Under the pieces are notes generated by a model. The model did no database searches and was not told where the DNA came from. It was given only the letters and a program-made list of their open reading frames with translations. The translations under genes were made by a program, and so were the position numbers. 64,000 bases of DNA from Thermohalobaculum sp965247385 (GTDB lineage Bacteria > Pseudomonadota > Alphaproteobacteria > Rhodobacterales > Rhodobacteraceae): positions 1,116,001 through 1,180,000 of the forward strand of contig CBDFHG010000002.1 in assembly GCA_965247385.1 (NCBI GenBank), read 5' to 3'. Shown piece after piece: positions 8,259 to 16,671 of this stretch; the stretch's first letter is position 1, and the number at the start of each line of letters is the position of its first letter.

Positions 8259-9758
8259 GTGCTTGAGATAGTGACACCTCTATTTCTATCACTGATCGTG
8301 GGTGGAACATTTGTCGGTATTATGTTTGGGGCAACCCCAGGCATGACCGCAACCATGGCTGTCGCCGTTTGTTTGCCGCTGACATATTCATTAGGTCTTG
8401 AAAACGGGCTTGCGCTGCTTTTGGGGCTTTACGTTGGAGGAATATCCGGGGGATTAGTCCCAGCCATTCTACTGGGAATACCCGGCACACCAAGTTCGAT
8501 CACGACCACGTTTGACGGCCACCCGATGTCGCAGCGCGGCGAAGGTGAAAAAGCTTTGCGGATAGGTATCGTCTCTTCTTTGGTGGGTGGTTTGATCAGT
8601 CTGGGAATACTCTATCTCTTCGCCCCGGCACTAGCGGATTTCGCAATCAAGTTTTCATATGTCGAGAAATTTCTGATCATTCTCTTTGCGCTAACGGTTA
8701 TGGCTGCATTGTCATCGGATATGCTGTTAGGGATGTTTTCCGGAGTTCTGGGGATATTCATCGCTCTGATCGGCACTTACGATATTTCAAGCGGTGGCAA
8801 TGGAAAAATGCGGTTGGTGCCGCCGGGAACCGAGTATTGGCTCGATGGAGGCTTTTCATTGTTACCGGTTCTGATCGGTCTTTTCGGATTGGCAGCTATC
8901 CTTGAGCAGGCGGAGATCGGAGTGCCGAAAGGGCATAGCGCATCGGGACTCAAGGTTGGCGCAACGTCGACGTTTTCATTCAGCGTTTTCAAAGGCCAAA
9001 TCTCAAATCTGATCCGGTCATCGGGAATTGGCACCTTCATCGGAATTTTACCAGGTGTAGGGGGGTCGGCCGCGTCGATCCTGGCCTATTCAAACGCCAA
9101 GACGTTTTCAAAGCACCCCGAGAAGTTCGGTAAGGGTGAGCCCGCAGGAATAATTGCGTCGGAGGCCGGCAATAACGGCCTTACTGGAGGCGCCCTTGTG
9201 CCGCTCCTGTCGTTGGGCATTCCAGGTGATTCAACAACAGCCTTGCTGATCGGAGCTTTTACGCTGCAAGGCGTTCAAGTGGGTCCACTCTTTATTGGCA
9301 ACAATCCAGACACATGGAATGCAATGATAATTGCAATGATAATTGCCAATATTGCTATGTTCGCAATGATGTACTTTGCGATCCGCTATTTTGCACTGGT
9401 CGTAACCATACCAAAACACATCCTCTTTCCGATCATCCTGATGATGTGCGTCATTGGCGCTTATACAATCAACTATGGCATCATTTTTGATGTCTGGACG
9501 CTGTTGATTTTTGGTGTCTTCGGGTGGCTGGCCACCAAAATTCGCGTGGAGGTTGCGCCCTTCATCATCGGGTTCATTCTTGGGCCGTCTGCCGAAGTTT
9601 ATTTCGTCAAAAGCCTTGAGAGCTTTGGTGATTTGGCTATCTTTTTTACCAAAAGTTGGATCGCCGGAGTGCTTTGGCTTCTCATCATCGGCTCTGTTGT
9701 CGCTTCGGTCTCTCTTGCCAGAAAAAAAGGGAAAGTATCTGATACCGCTTCGTCCTGA
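8259..9758 (+). CDS. TctA-family large permease subunit of the TTT transporter
   Basis: A 499-residue polytopic inner-membrane protein, GTG start, typical TctA length. The family signature is plain in the first ~90 residues (GATPGMTATMAVAVCLPLTY, LLGLYVGGISGGLVPAILLG, PGTPSSITTTFDGHPMS) and is repeated in diverged form around 265-340 (GILPGVGGSAASILAYSNAK, SLGIPGDSTTALLIGAF), reflecting internal duplication. It forms the translocation channel for the acid bound by the 6714 protein. Confidence 0.92.
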   Translation: MLEIVTPLFLSLIVGGTFVGIMFGATPGMTATMAVAVCLPLTYSLGLENGLALLLGLYVGGISGGLVPAILLGIPGTPSSITTTFDGHPMSQRGEGEKALRIGIVSSLVGGLISLGILYLFAPALADFAIKFSYVEKFLIILFALTVMAALSSDMLLGMFSGVLGIFIALIGTYDISSGGNGKMRLVPPGTEYWLDGGFSLLPVLIGLFGLAAILEQAEIGVPKGHSASGLKVGATSTFSFSVFKGQISNLIRSSGIGTFIGILPGVGGSAASILAYSNAKTFSKHPEKFGKGEPAGIIASEAGNNGLTGGALVPLLSLGIPGDSTTALLIGAFTLQGVQVGPLFIGNNPDTWNAMIIAMIIANIAMFAMMYFAIRYFALVVTIPKHILFPIILMMCVIGAYTINYGIIFDVWTLLIFGVFGWLATKIRVEVAPFIIGFILGPSAEVYFVKSLESFGDLAIFFTKSWIAGVLWLLIIGSVVASVSLARKKGKVSDTASS

Positions 9759-9797
9759 GGTTTGCACTTGGGCTTTGCGCGATAGACAGTCAAATGC

Positions 9798-10844
9798 ATG
9801 GGAAATTCAAAGCGCATGATAATCGAGCCAGGCACGGCCCAAAAGCAACCAATCCGCCGCGTGACAATGGCAGCTGTTGGTCGCATAGCGGGGGTGTCAC
9901 AGGTCACGGTATCGAGGGCACTATCTGATCCATCCAAAGTATCGCCGGATACCTTGAAAAATATTCGCGACGCGATTGAGGCAACCGGCTTTGTGCCGAA
10001 CGCAGTTGCTGGCGCGCTTGCTTCTCAGAAAAGCCAACTGATTTCAGCACTTGTGCCTTCACTCACGAACATCGTCTATTCTTCGACGGTCCAGTCTTTT
10101 AGCGAGGCTATGAAGAGCACTGGTTATCAGGTCCTGACGTCAGAAACCGGTTTTTCTGCGCAAGAAGAGGAAGCCACAATCAGGAGCCATCTGTCGCGCA
10201 GACCAGATGCGATATTGCTAACCGGGATCCATCATACGCCAAAAGCACGGCAGATGCTGCTTGGTGCAGGCATTCCGATCGTGGAGGTCTGGGATATTAC
10301 CGAAACTCCCATTGATTTGTGTGTTGGGTTTTCCCACAGGGGTGCCGGAATAGCGGCGGCAGATTTCGCGCTGCAGACAGGATACACTCGTGCCGCAACT
10401 ATTTCGGCTGGCGACGAGCGCGCCCTTAGGCGCAGATCATCGTTCGTCTCCCAGTTTGAAAGCCATGCGAGTTCCAAAGTTGTGCAGGTAAATTTTGAAG
10501 CACAAGCCAGCCTCGCCAACGGGCGTGCCGGCCTGAAGAGGTTGATTGAAACAGAGAGGTTCGAAAAAGGGCTGGTTTTTTGCAGCTCTGATATCTTGGC
10601 GCATGGCGTCATAATCGAAGCTGCGGCGCGAAAGTTGTCAGTTCCCGAGGAAATCGCCGTTATCGGTTTTGGGGATCAGGACTTTGCCGCACACACAGAG
10701 CCAGGGTTGACAACGGTAAGCGTAAATCGAGATGAACTAGGTCGCGCCGCTGCAGCATCACTGCTTAAACGATTTGAGGACGACTCAGATGTAAAGGCAG
10801 TTGTCGATGTAGGCTATAGTATCAAGCAGCGTGGTTCTGCCTGA
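9798..10844 (+). CDS. LacI-family transcriptional regulator
   Basis: A 348-residue protein with an N-terminal LacI helix-turn-helix at residues ~15-35 (VTMAAVGRIAGVSQVTVSRA) and a periplasmic-binding-protein-like effector domain to the end. It lies 39 bp after tctA in the same orientation, so it may be at the end of that operon. It is the obvious candidate to bind the repeats at 6471 and 6612 and to respond to the transported acid or a breakdown product. Confidence 0.88.
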   Translation: MGNSKRMIIEPGTAQKQPIRRVTMAAVGRIAGVSQVTVSRALSDPSKVSPDTLKNIRDAIEATGFVPNAVAGALASQKSQLISALVPSLTNIVYSSTVQSFSEAMKSTGYQVLTSETGFSAQEEEATIRSHLSRRPDAILLTGIHHTPKARQMLLGAGIPIVEVWDITETPIDLCVGFSHRGAGIAAADFALQTGYTRAATISAGDERALRRRSSFVSQFESHASSKVVQVNFEAQASLANGRAGLKRLIETERFEKGLVFCSSDILAHGVIIEAAARKLSVPEEIAVIGFGDQDFAAHTEPGLTTVSVNRDELGRAAAASLLKRFEDDSDVKAVVDVGYSIKQRGSA

Positions 10845-11240
10845 CAACGAAGTAGGAGCTTAATGCGGTTTTTTACACCATTCTCACTGCCGACTTTTTG
10901 AGTTTTCTGGGCAGAATTTAGAGCCGCCATTAATGCGCTCGGAGCGAAAGCTCAATTTGTCCCGCATCTTTCCAGTTGAAACACGGCGCAGTGAAGGGCA
11001 GTTATTTTTCGCGTTCCCTGCTTGTTCTTCAAGTTGCCCAAATATGCACGTTCGGTCCAGTTAGCAGCCCGTTGACGAAGTCGGCACTGGACGCGAGCGG
11101 CCTGGTCTGATTCTTTGATGTTCTGATTTGACCGGGGGGGTTCGCCGAGTAACCGTCTGGTCTCCTCCCCGACCTTGAAGGGCTTGTGATTGGCGTGCGA
11201 GTCTTCGCGTGATCGCGGGCGATCGTGTCCGTGTGAACGA
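10845..11240. other. Non-coding stretch with an IS1182 end fragment
   Basis: No gene is evident. From 11065 to about 11147 it matches, in reverse orientation, the right end of the complete IS1182 element (CAGCCCGTTGACGAAGTCGG inward). The rest shows no recognisable feature. Confidence 0.6.
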
Positions 11241-11840
11241 CCACCGGCTGAAAGCCGGTGGCTTCAGGTTTCGGCTCAAAGCCGGATCGGTCCGCCCTTC
11301 GGCGGACAAGCGTCACACCAAAATTGTCATCGGGTTCGGGCGGGTTCGGGCGGCTGTTGGTTCGTGATGTCGTCCAGCCACATCTCGTCCGTTACGTTCC
11401 CGCTGCTGGTCACCCAGTAGCCACGTGTCCAAAGGTGCTGGCCCCGGTAGCGCTTGCGCAATGCCCCAAACTCGCGCAGCAACTTATCCGAGCGGCGGCC
11501 CTTCAGATACTGCACCGCCCGGCTGACCGACAGGTTTGGCGGGACCGACAGCAACAGGTGGACGTGGTCTCGGTTGATCGAGCCAGCGTGAATCACCATC
11601 TCGTGGCCACCCGACGTCTCCCGGATCAGTTCCCGGCAGCGGTGGCCGACATCGCCGCCAGGCACCGGGTAACGATATTTCGTGATCCACACCAGATGAT
11701 ACTTACAATCCCAAACCGTGCCCAAACCGTGTGGCCGCCGCGTTTGTACGATTCCATCCCCGCAGTCTGTACCGCAACCCAAGACACCCATGCCGGCTAA
11801 AGCCGTGGGATTTACTGATCCCCTATCGGGGACTCTAAAG
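11241..11840 (-). mobile_element. IS200/IS605-type insertion sequence
   Basis: A Y1-transposase gene bracketed by subterminal hairpins typical of IS200: CCACCGGCTGAAAGCCGGTGG at 11241-11261 and GTCCGCCcttcGGCGGAC near 11290 on one side, and GGCTAAAGCC and CCCCTATCGGGG near 11794-11832 on the other. There are no terminal inverted repeats, as expected. No tnpB is attached. Confidence 0.75.
11327..11791 (-). CDS. tnpA: IS200-type Y1 transposase TnpA, catalytic Tyr lost
   Basis: A 154-residue REP/HUH transposase. The metal-binding histidine pair is present (RDHVHLLLSVPP), as is the C-terminal GNVTDE block. The nucleophile Tyr, normally in an EYI..Q context after GNVTDE, is Asp here (GNVTDEMWLDDITNQ; GAC where TAC is expected). 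Without that Tyr the protein should not cleave DNA. The fold is otherwise full length. A single-base change explains it, so this is a recent loss or a sequencing error. Confidence 0.8.
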   Translation of the reverse strand: MGVLGCGTDCGDGIVQTRRPHGLGTVWDCKYHLVWITKYRYPVPGGDVGHRCRELIRETSGGHEMVIHAGSINRDHVHLLLSVPPNLSVSRAVQYLKGRRSDKLLREFGALRKRYRGQHLWTRGYWVTSSGNVTDEMWLDDITNQQPPEPARTR

Positions 11841-11899
11841 TCGATACATCAAGCTGGTGGACCACTCCGCGCACATTGCACGCCCCCCTCTTACGCCCC

Positions 11900-12274
11900 C
11901 TACAGCCACCAGAACCGCCGCACCGCCCCCACCGCCAGCACCCACCCCAGCACCCCCTGTCCGTGCGCCGCCAGCGTCGCCGGTCCGGCGAACACCAGGC
12001 GGCGCAGCACCGTCTCCACCCCCGGCGGCCAGCCGATCACGATCTGCACCGGCAGGCCGTGGAAGATGATCTGGTAGTAGGCATAGTAGGCCTGCGGCGA
12101 CAGCCACAGGAACACCCAGAACAGCCCCGTCGCCCACACCAGCCGCCGCCACGGCCTGCCCCGACACAGCCGCCGAGCCAGCGCCAGCACGCCCAGCACC
12201 AGCAGCGCCGTGACCGCCACCAGCCCCGCCGCCTCCCAAAACCCCAGCGAGAAGAATGAATCGCCCCGATACAT
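11900..12274 (-). CDS. Small membrane protein of unknown function
   Basis: A 124-residue protein with three to four hydrophobic segments (AAGLVAVTALLVLGVLALAR, LVWATGLFWVFLWLSPQ, GQGVLGWVLAVGAVRRFWW). The segments are charge-delimited as in real membrane proteins. The longer overlapping minus-strand frame 11835-12578 is a low-complexity shadow. No family recognised. Confidence 0.55.
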   Translation of the reverse strand: MYRGDSFFSLGFWEAAGLVAVTALLVLGVLALARRLCRGRPWRRLVWATGLFWVFLWLSPQAYYAYYQIIFHGLPVQIVIGWPPGVETVLRRLVFAGPATLAAHGQGVLGWVLAVGAVRRFWWL

Positions 12275-12555
12275 GGCCCGCCTGATAGAGCAATTTCGAG
12301 GAAAATGAACGTATTTTCCGGCTCGGAAATTGCGGTGGATCAGAGAGCTGGACCATGCTCCAGCGGGTCACGCCCCCAACCACCAGCGCCGCCGCCACCC
12401 CCTCCGCGGCATCAGACCGGCTTGTCCTGCCGTCCCCCCTCGGGCACACTACACTGATGCGGGCCCCAATACCGGCGGAGCACCCCGGGAAGCAGGGCGC
12501 CCTCGCAGGCCCCCGCCCCGCCCCCGCTCTGCCGCGCAACGGCAGGGAGGACGCC
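12275..12555. other. Intergenic stretch without a recognised feature
   Basis: No convincing ORF, RNA or IS piece is seen. GC-rich sequence here creates long spurious frames on both strands. Confidence 0.5.
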
Positions 12556-13027
12556 ATGACCATCGCCGCCAAACTCAAACAGCACCCTGGAGGACACCGG
12601 GGTGCCCTACAGCACCGTCGCCCATCCGCGCACCATCTCGGCCATGGAGAGCGCCGAGGTCGCCCATGTCCCCGGCGACAGCGTCGCCAAGACCGTGGTG
12701 ATCCATCTCGAGGAAGGCTACGTGCTCGCCGTCGTCCCCTGCAGCCACCGGGTTGACCTCACGGCGCTGCAGGAGCTACCGGACCGCCGCCTCGGGCTCG
12801 CCTCCGAGCGCGAGATCGACAAGCTGTTCGACGACTGCGACAGCGGCGCGATCCCACCCGTCGGCTCGGCCTACGGCCTGCCCACCGTGCTCGACGCCAG
12901 CCTGAAGGGCCGCTCCGCGATCTGGTTCGAGGGCGGCGACCACCGCACCCTGGTCCACCTCTCGGGTCAGGATTTCGACAAGCTGATGCAGGACGCCCGG
13001 CAGGAACGCTTCAGCCACCACGTCTGA
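12556..13027 (+). CDS. YbaK/ProRS-associated editing-domain protein, frameshifted near the start
   Basis: YbaK-type deacylases clear mischarged tRNA. The body from codon GTG 12602 reads VPYSTVAHPRTISAMESAEVAHVPG and continues to 13027. The natural start is ATG 12556, preceded by GGGAGG, encoding MTIAAKLKQH. The two frames join as KQHLEDTGVPYS if one C of CCC at 12585-12587 is removed. As written, translation from 12556 shifts out of frame. Either the assembly has an extra C or the gene uses the weaker GTG 12602. The conserved Lys region (SVAKTVVIH) is intact. Confidence 0.75.
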
Positions 13028-13040
13028 CGGCCCGGCCCAC

Positions 13041-13823
13041 CTACCCCTTCTTCCCCCCACGCTTGGCCAGAAACGCATCCATGATCGCCTGCGGCTCGCC
13101 CTTGGCGAACGCCTCCTGCTGCCCCAGCACCGCCGCCCGGAACGCCTCGTCAAACCCCTCCAGCGCCAGTTCCCGGAACCGCGCCTTGGTGCGGGCCCAG
13201 GCCACCCCAGGCTTGGCGGCAAGCTCCTCAGCCACCGCACAGGCCTTCGCCACCACTTCGCCCTCGTCCACCATGTGGTTGATCAGCCCCAGCCGCTCGG
13301 CCTCCGCCGCCTCCAGCAGCCGCCCGGTGAACGAGAGCTCCTGCATCATCCCCCATCCCAGATGCAGCCGCATCCAGTGGGTGCCCATGATGCTGGGGAT
13401 CCCGGCATTGATCTCCGGCTGGCCCATCCGCACAGTTCCATGCGCCACCCGCTGATCCGCGACCAGCGCGATCTGGAACCCGGCCCCCGCCGCGACCCCG
13501 TTCAGCGCCGCGATCACCGGCTTCTCGGTCATCAGGATCTGGCCATAAACGGCGCAAATCGTCCTGAACCAGCGCTCGACCTGATCCACCTGCACCGCCC
13601 GCGCCTCCGCAAGATCAACCCCGGCGCAGAACGCCCGATCGCCCGCGCCGGTCAACACGATCCCGCGCACGCCAGCATCACCATCGAGTTCTCCCAGCGC
13701 CGCGATGATGCCGCGCGCCAGTTCGACCGACAGCGCATTGCGGCTGGCCTCGCGGCTGAAGGTCAGAACGGCGATTTCGCCATCGCCCATCGCGGGACGC
13801 GTAATTTCGATCACATCGGTCAT
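13041..13823 (-). CDS. Enoyl-CoA hydratase/isomerase family protein
   Basis: A 260-residue crotonase-superfamily enzyme acting on an acyl-CoA. The oxyanion-hole segments are visible at GDRAFCAGVDLAEAR (~residue 62) and NGVAAGAGFQIALVADQRVA (~108). The region that carries the catalytic Glu pair in true hydratases reads MGQPEINAGIPS, with one clear Glu, so the precise reaction is open. It converges with the YbaK gene. No partner fatty-acid genes are adjacent. Confidence 0.88.
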   Translation of the reverse strand: MTDVIEITRPAMGDGEIAVLTFSREASRNALSVELARGIIAALGELDGDAGVRGIVLTGAGDRAFCAGVDLAEARAVQVDQVERWFRTICAVYGQILMTEKPVIAALNGVAAGAGFQIALVADQRVAHGTVRMGQPEINAGIPSIMGTHWMRLHLGWGMMQELSFTGRLLEAAEAERLGLINHMVDEGEVVAKACAVAEELAAKPGVAWARTKARFRELALEGFDEAFRAAVLGQQEAFAKGEPQAIMDAFLAKRGGKKG

Positions 13824-14465
13824 TCATCTCTCCCGATCCGGCCCATGGCCCGCGATCCGCCCTTTCCGCCGGAACAAGGCGGAAATACCTCTACCAAAGC
13901 TCCCCCCTAAGAAATCGGGGGATTCGGCTGCAATCGCCACCGGCCTGGTCGAAGCCCCCCAACCAACCGGCCGATGAAGATGCCTCGCGACGCCCGCCAG
14001 CCCATCGACAGCCAAGACTACCGGGCTGACCATCAGCGCCGACCGAGGTATTCGCGCAACAAAAGTGCCTCATTCTTGACAAGATTGAAAAAACGCAATT
14101 TCAACCGTAAGGTTACTCGGAAACGGGTAAGTGATTCTCAGGTTGAGTTGCAAATGGTAGCCAATTTGTCGCGAGTTGAGTGGGAATTGCTGGCGCTATC
14201 TGAAGTGTAACGCATCGTTTGCGTCCCGAATGTGTGAGTATACCTCCGGTTATAGAGGTGCAACCCTAAGAACCTCCAACTAAAGGGTGGTGCTACTTTA
14301 TCTGCCCAGATTTGACGCGAACCACGAGTCACGAAGCGGCGGCGCCCTCCAGCGCCGCCGTTGCCGTTTCAGCGACCGCCCCGACAACATTTTCAATTCG
14401 ACATCCGCAAACCAAGCGATTAGAAGGCGCAGCGAAACGCGAGAGACCGAGCGAGCGAAATCCAA
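13824..14465. other. Intergenic region between enoyl-CoA hydratase and secG
   Basis: About 640 bp without a convincing gene. It is less GC-rich than its flanks in the middle (14060-14330). A perfect 8-bp-arm hairpin, GGCGGCGCcctccaGCGCCGCC, lies at 14338-14359, without a T-run. The secG promoter must lie in the last part. Confidence 0.5.
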
Positions 14466-14831
14466 ATGCAAAATGTCGTCCTCATCATCCACCTGATCGT
14501 AGCTGTGTGCCTGATCGGCGCCGTGCTGTTGCAGCGCTCGGAGGGCGGCGCGCTCGGCATCGGCGGCGGTGGCGGCGGGCTGGTCTCGCAGCGCGGCGCG
14601 GCGACGGCGCTGAGCAAGATCACTTGGGTGCTGGCGGTCGGATTCCTCTGCACCTCGATCCTGTTGACAATTCTCGCTGGCAGCGGCGGTTCCGGCTCGC
14701 TCCTCGAGCGGTTCCAGGCCGACCCGGACGCTTCCATCCCCCTGCCCGAGTTGCTGACCCCCGACCTCGACAGCGGCGACCTGCTGCCTCCAGCCGAAAC
14801 AATCCCGGCGGCACCCGCTCCTTCCGAGTAA
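14466..14831 (+). CDS. secG: Preprotein translocase subunit SecG
   Basis: A 121-residue SecG: two transmembrane segments (VVLIIHLIVAVCLIGAVLLQ and ITWVLAVGFLCTSILLTILA) with the conserved Ser/Gly-rich cytoplasmic loop (RSEGGALGIGGGGGGLVSQ) between them, and a Pro/Ala-rich C-terminal extension common in alphaproteobacteria. Part of the SecYEG channel. In many alphaproteobacteria secG directly precedes pyrG; here 3.6 kb of other genes and IS debris separate them. Confidence 0.95.
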   Translation: MQNVVLIIHLIVAVCLIGAVLLQRSEGGALGIGGGGGGLVSQRGAATALSKITWVLAVGFLCTSILLTILAGSGGSGSLLERFQADPDASIPLPELLTPDLDSGDLLPPAETIPAAPAPSE

Positions 14832-14964
14832 TCGTCACAGCCGTCAGCCACCCACGGCAATTTCCCCCCACAACACTGACGCCTGTTTCGCCAGGCGATC
14901 CGAGATGTTTTGCACACGGCGGCCGCCTGCGCGTATGTTCTTGCGCGAACAGGACGAGAGCAAC

Positions 14965-15756
14965 ATGACCGAAACCCCGCGTTTCACGATCGTCGCGCCA
15001 ATGCTGAACGAGGCCGCTAATGTCGAGCCGCTGGCGCGCGAGATCGCCGCCGCCTGCATGCCCTTTGGCCCGTTCGAGGCGATCTTCGTCAATGATGGCT
15101 CCACCGACGCCACCGCCGCCAACATCGATACGCTGCGGGCCGAATTTCCCTGGCTGCACGAGGTGCGCCACGCCCGGCCCTGCGGCCAGTCGGCAGCGCT
15201 TCTCTCCGGCGTCATCGCCGCTCGGGCGGCCATCATCTGCACCATCGACGGCGACGGCCAGAATCCGCCTGCCGAGATCCCGAGGCTGGTTGCCCCCCTG
15301 CTCGACGACCGACCCGACCCCGACTTGCGACTCGGGCTGGTTGCGGGACAACGCACCGCCCGTCACGACAGCGCCTCGAAAAAGCTGGCGTCGCTCGCCG
15401 CCAACCGCCTGCGCTCCGCGATCCTCGGCGATGGTGCCCGCGACACCGCCTGCGGGCTGAAGGCGTTCCCGCGCGCGGTCTTCCTGACGCTCCCGTTCTT
15501 CGACCACATGCACCGCTACCTGCCCGCGCTGGTCCGGCGCGAGGGCCATGAGGTCATCCTGATCGATGTTGCCCACCGCCCCCGTCAATCGGGAACCTCG
15601 CATTACAACAACACCGGCCGGGCGTTGGCCGGCGTGCTGGACCTCGCGGGCGTCTGGTGGCTGATGCGCCGCCGCCACCGCCACCGCCCGGAAATTACCC
15701 CAGAAATTACCGGCGTCGAACTGACCCGCCCCGAATCGGCCACCAGGGAGCCTTGA
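14965..15756 (+). CDS. Family 2 glycosyltransferase (dolichyl-phosphate mannosyltransferase/ArnC-like)
   Basis: A 263-residue GT-A glycosyltransferase. It has the family opening FTIVAPMLNEAANVEPLARE, the nucleotide-binding NDGSTDAT and the metal-binding region CTIDGDGQNPP. It lacks the two C-terminal TM segments of ArnC, having only a hydrophobic tract near 225. It overlaps the LABN-domain gene by TGATG. This pair is common in alphaproteobacteria and points to transfer of a sugar to a lipid carrier for envelope or lipid A modification. Confidence 0.88.
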   Translation: MTETPRFTIVAPMLNEAANVEPLAREIAAACMPFGPFEAIFVNDGSTDATAANIDTLRAEFPWLHEVRHARPCGQSAALLSGVIAARAAIICTIDGDGQNPPAEIPRLVAPLLDDRPDPDLRLGLVAGQRTARHDSASKKLASLAANRLRSAILGDGARDTACGLKAFPRAVFLTLPFFDHMHRYLPALVRREGHEVILIDVAHRPRQSGTSHYNNTGRALAGVLDLAGVWWLMRRRHRHRPEITPEITGVELTRPESATREP

Positions 15757-16059
15757 TGGAGACGCTGGCAAACTGGCCGGGCGCGGAAACGCGCACGGAA
15801 CTCGCCTGGATCCTGACCGGCCTCGGCGGCCAGATCCTGTTCATGATGCGCTTCCTGGTGCAATGGGTGGTCTCGGAGAAGGCCAAGCGCTCGGTGTTCC
15901 CGGTCGCGTTCTGGTGGCTCTCGACCGACGGCGCAGTGGTCTTGCTGGCCTACGCCATCTACCGCGCCGGTCCGGTCTATCCTGGGCCGGTCGATGGGCT
16001 TCCTCATCTACGCCCGAAACCTGTGGCTGATCCATGCGGAACGGCGCGCAGAGGGTTGA
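15756..16059 (+). pseudogene. Lipid A biosynthesis N-terminal-domain (LABN) protein, frameshifted
   Basis: ATG 15756 opens a small membrane protein typical of the LABN family (WILTGLGGQILFMMRFLVQW, then WWLSTDGAVVLLAYAIYR). After PVY at 15980 the frame breaks. The expected continuation ILGRSMGFLIYARNLWLIHA is in the next frame and ends at TGA 16057-16059. Two bases lost around 15979 (TATATC to TATC) or one gained would explain it. As written the reading frame runs on into an IS5 transposase tail, giving a false 15756-16355 fusion. The partner glycosyltransferase is intact. Confidence 0.75.
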
Positions 16060-16355
16060 AGGGATCGCGGAGCCACGTCTTCGCCGACGGCGGCTATGCC
16101 GGGGAGAAACCGAGTTCCGCGCTCAAGGGCCACGGCGACCGGACCATCGAGATCATCAAGCGGTCTGACACCGCCAACGGTTTCGAGGTCTTGCCCCGCC
16201 GCCGGGTGGTCGGGCGCACCTTCGCCTGGCTCGGGCGCTGCCGCAGGCTGGCAAAGGATTGCGAGGCATCCATCGAAAGCTCGACAGCCTGGGCCCTCAT
16301 CGCAAACATCAAGCTGATGACCCGAAGGCTCGCAAGGTATTGCCATGTCTCATGA
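16060..16355 (+). mobile_element. IS5-family transposase, C-terminal fragment
   Basis: About 98 residues from an IS5/IS1031-type transposase (SHVFADGGYAGEKPSSALKG, RTFAWLGRCRRLAKDCEASI, RRLARYCHVS). The catalytic Glu usually in VVERTFAW is Gly here (VVGRTFAW). The N-terminal two thirds is missing. It begins directly after the stop of the LABN gene. Confidence 0.8.
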
Positions 16356-16671
16356 ACTTTTGAATCGGTTTCTGAGACCGCTGTGCCGCCGAACAATATA
16401 TGCGCCGTCGTCGCTTCATCGCTCACACTCCATCTCTTCCAAAAGACTAAAGTGTTGCACCGACCGATTGAGATCACCGAGTCCAGCAAGCGTTCAGAGA
16501 CGCGTCGCAAACGGCCGTCAGTCGCCGCTCGAACTTCAATCCACCCCAACCCCTCTATAAATTTGCCCCCTCTGAAACTCTCCGCTAGGCTCACCGGATC
16601 GGTGCCGTGACCCGACGGTGCCACGCAACAGGGAACGCCGAGGGCATCGAAGCCTTTGGCAAGGAGGAAAC
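16356..16671. other. Upstream region of the ABC substrate-binding protein
   Basis: No gene recognised. It contains the right flank of the IS5 fragment and must hold the promoter of the gene at 16672. A strong ribosome site AAGGAGG sits just before that ATG. Confidence 0.5.

Noticed and set aside
11835..12578. 247-codon Gly/Ala-rich minus-strand ORF
   Set aside because: Low-complexity frame overlapping a better membrane-protein frame (11900-12274) and the ybaK start.
13974..14210. 78-codon ORF before secG
   Set aside because: No ribosome site or family resemblance; basic composition consistent with chance.
15756..16355. Single fusion protein of LABN and IS5 transposase
   Set aside because: Homology shows two unrelated pieces joined by a frameshift; the real LABN stop is in the other frame.
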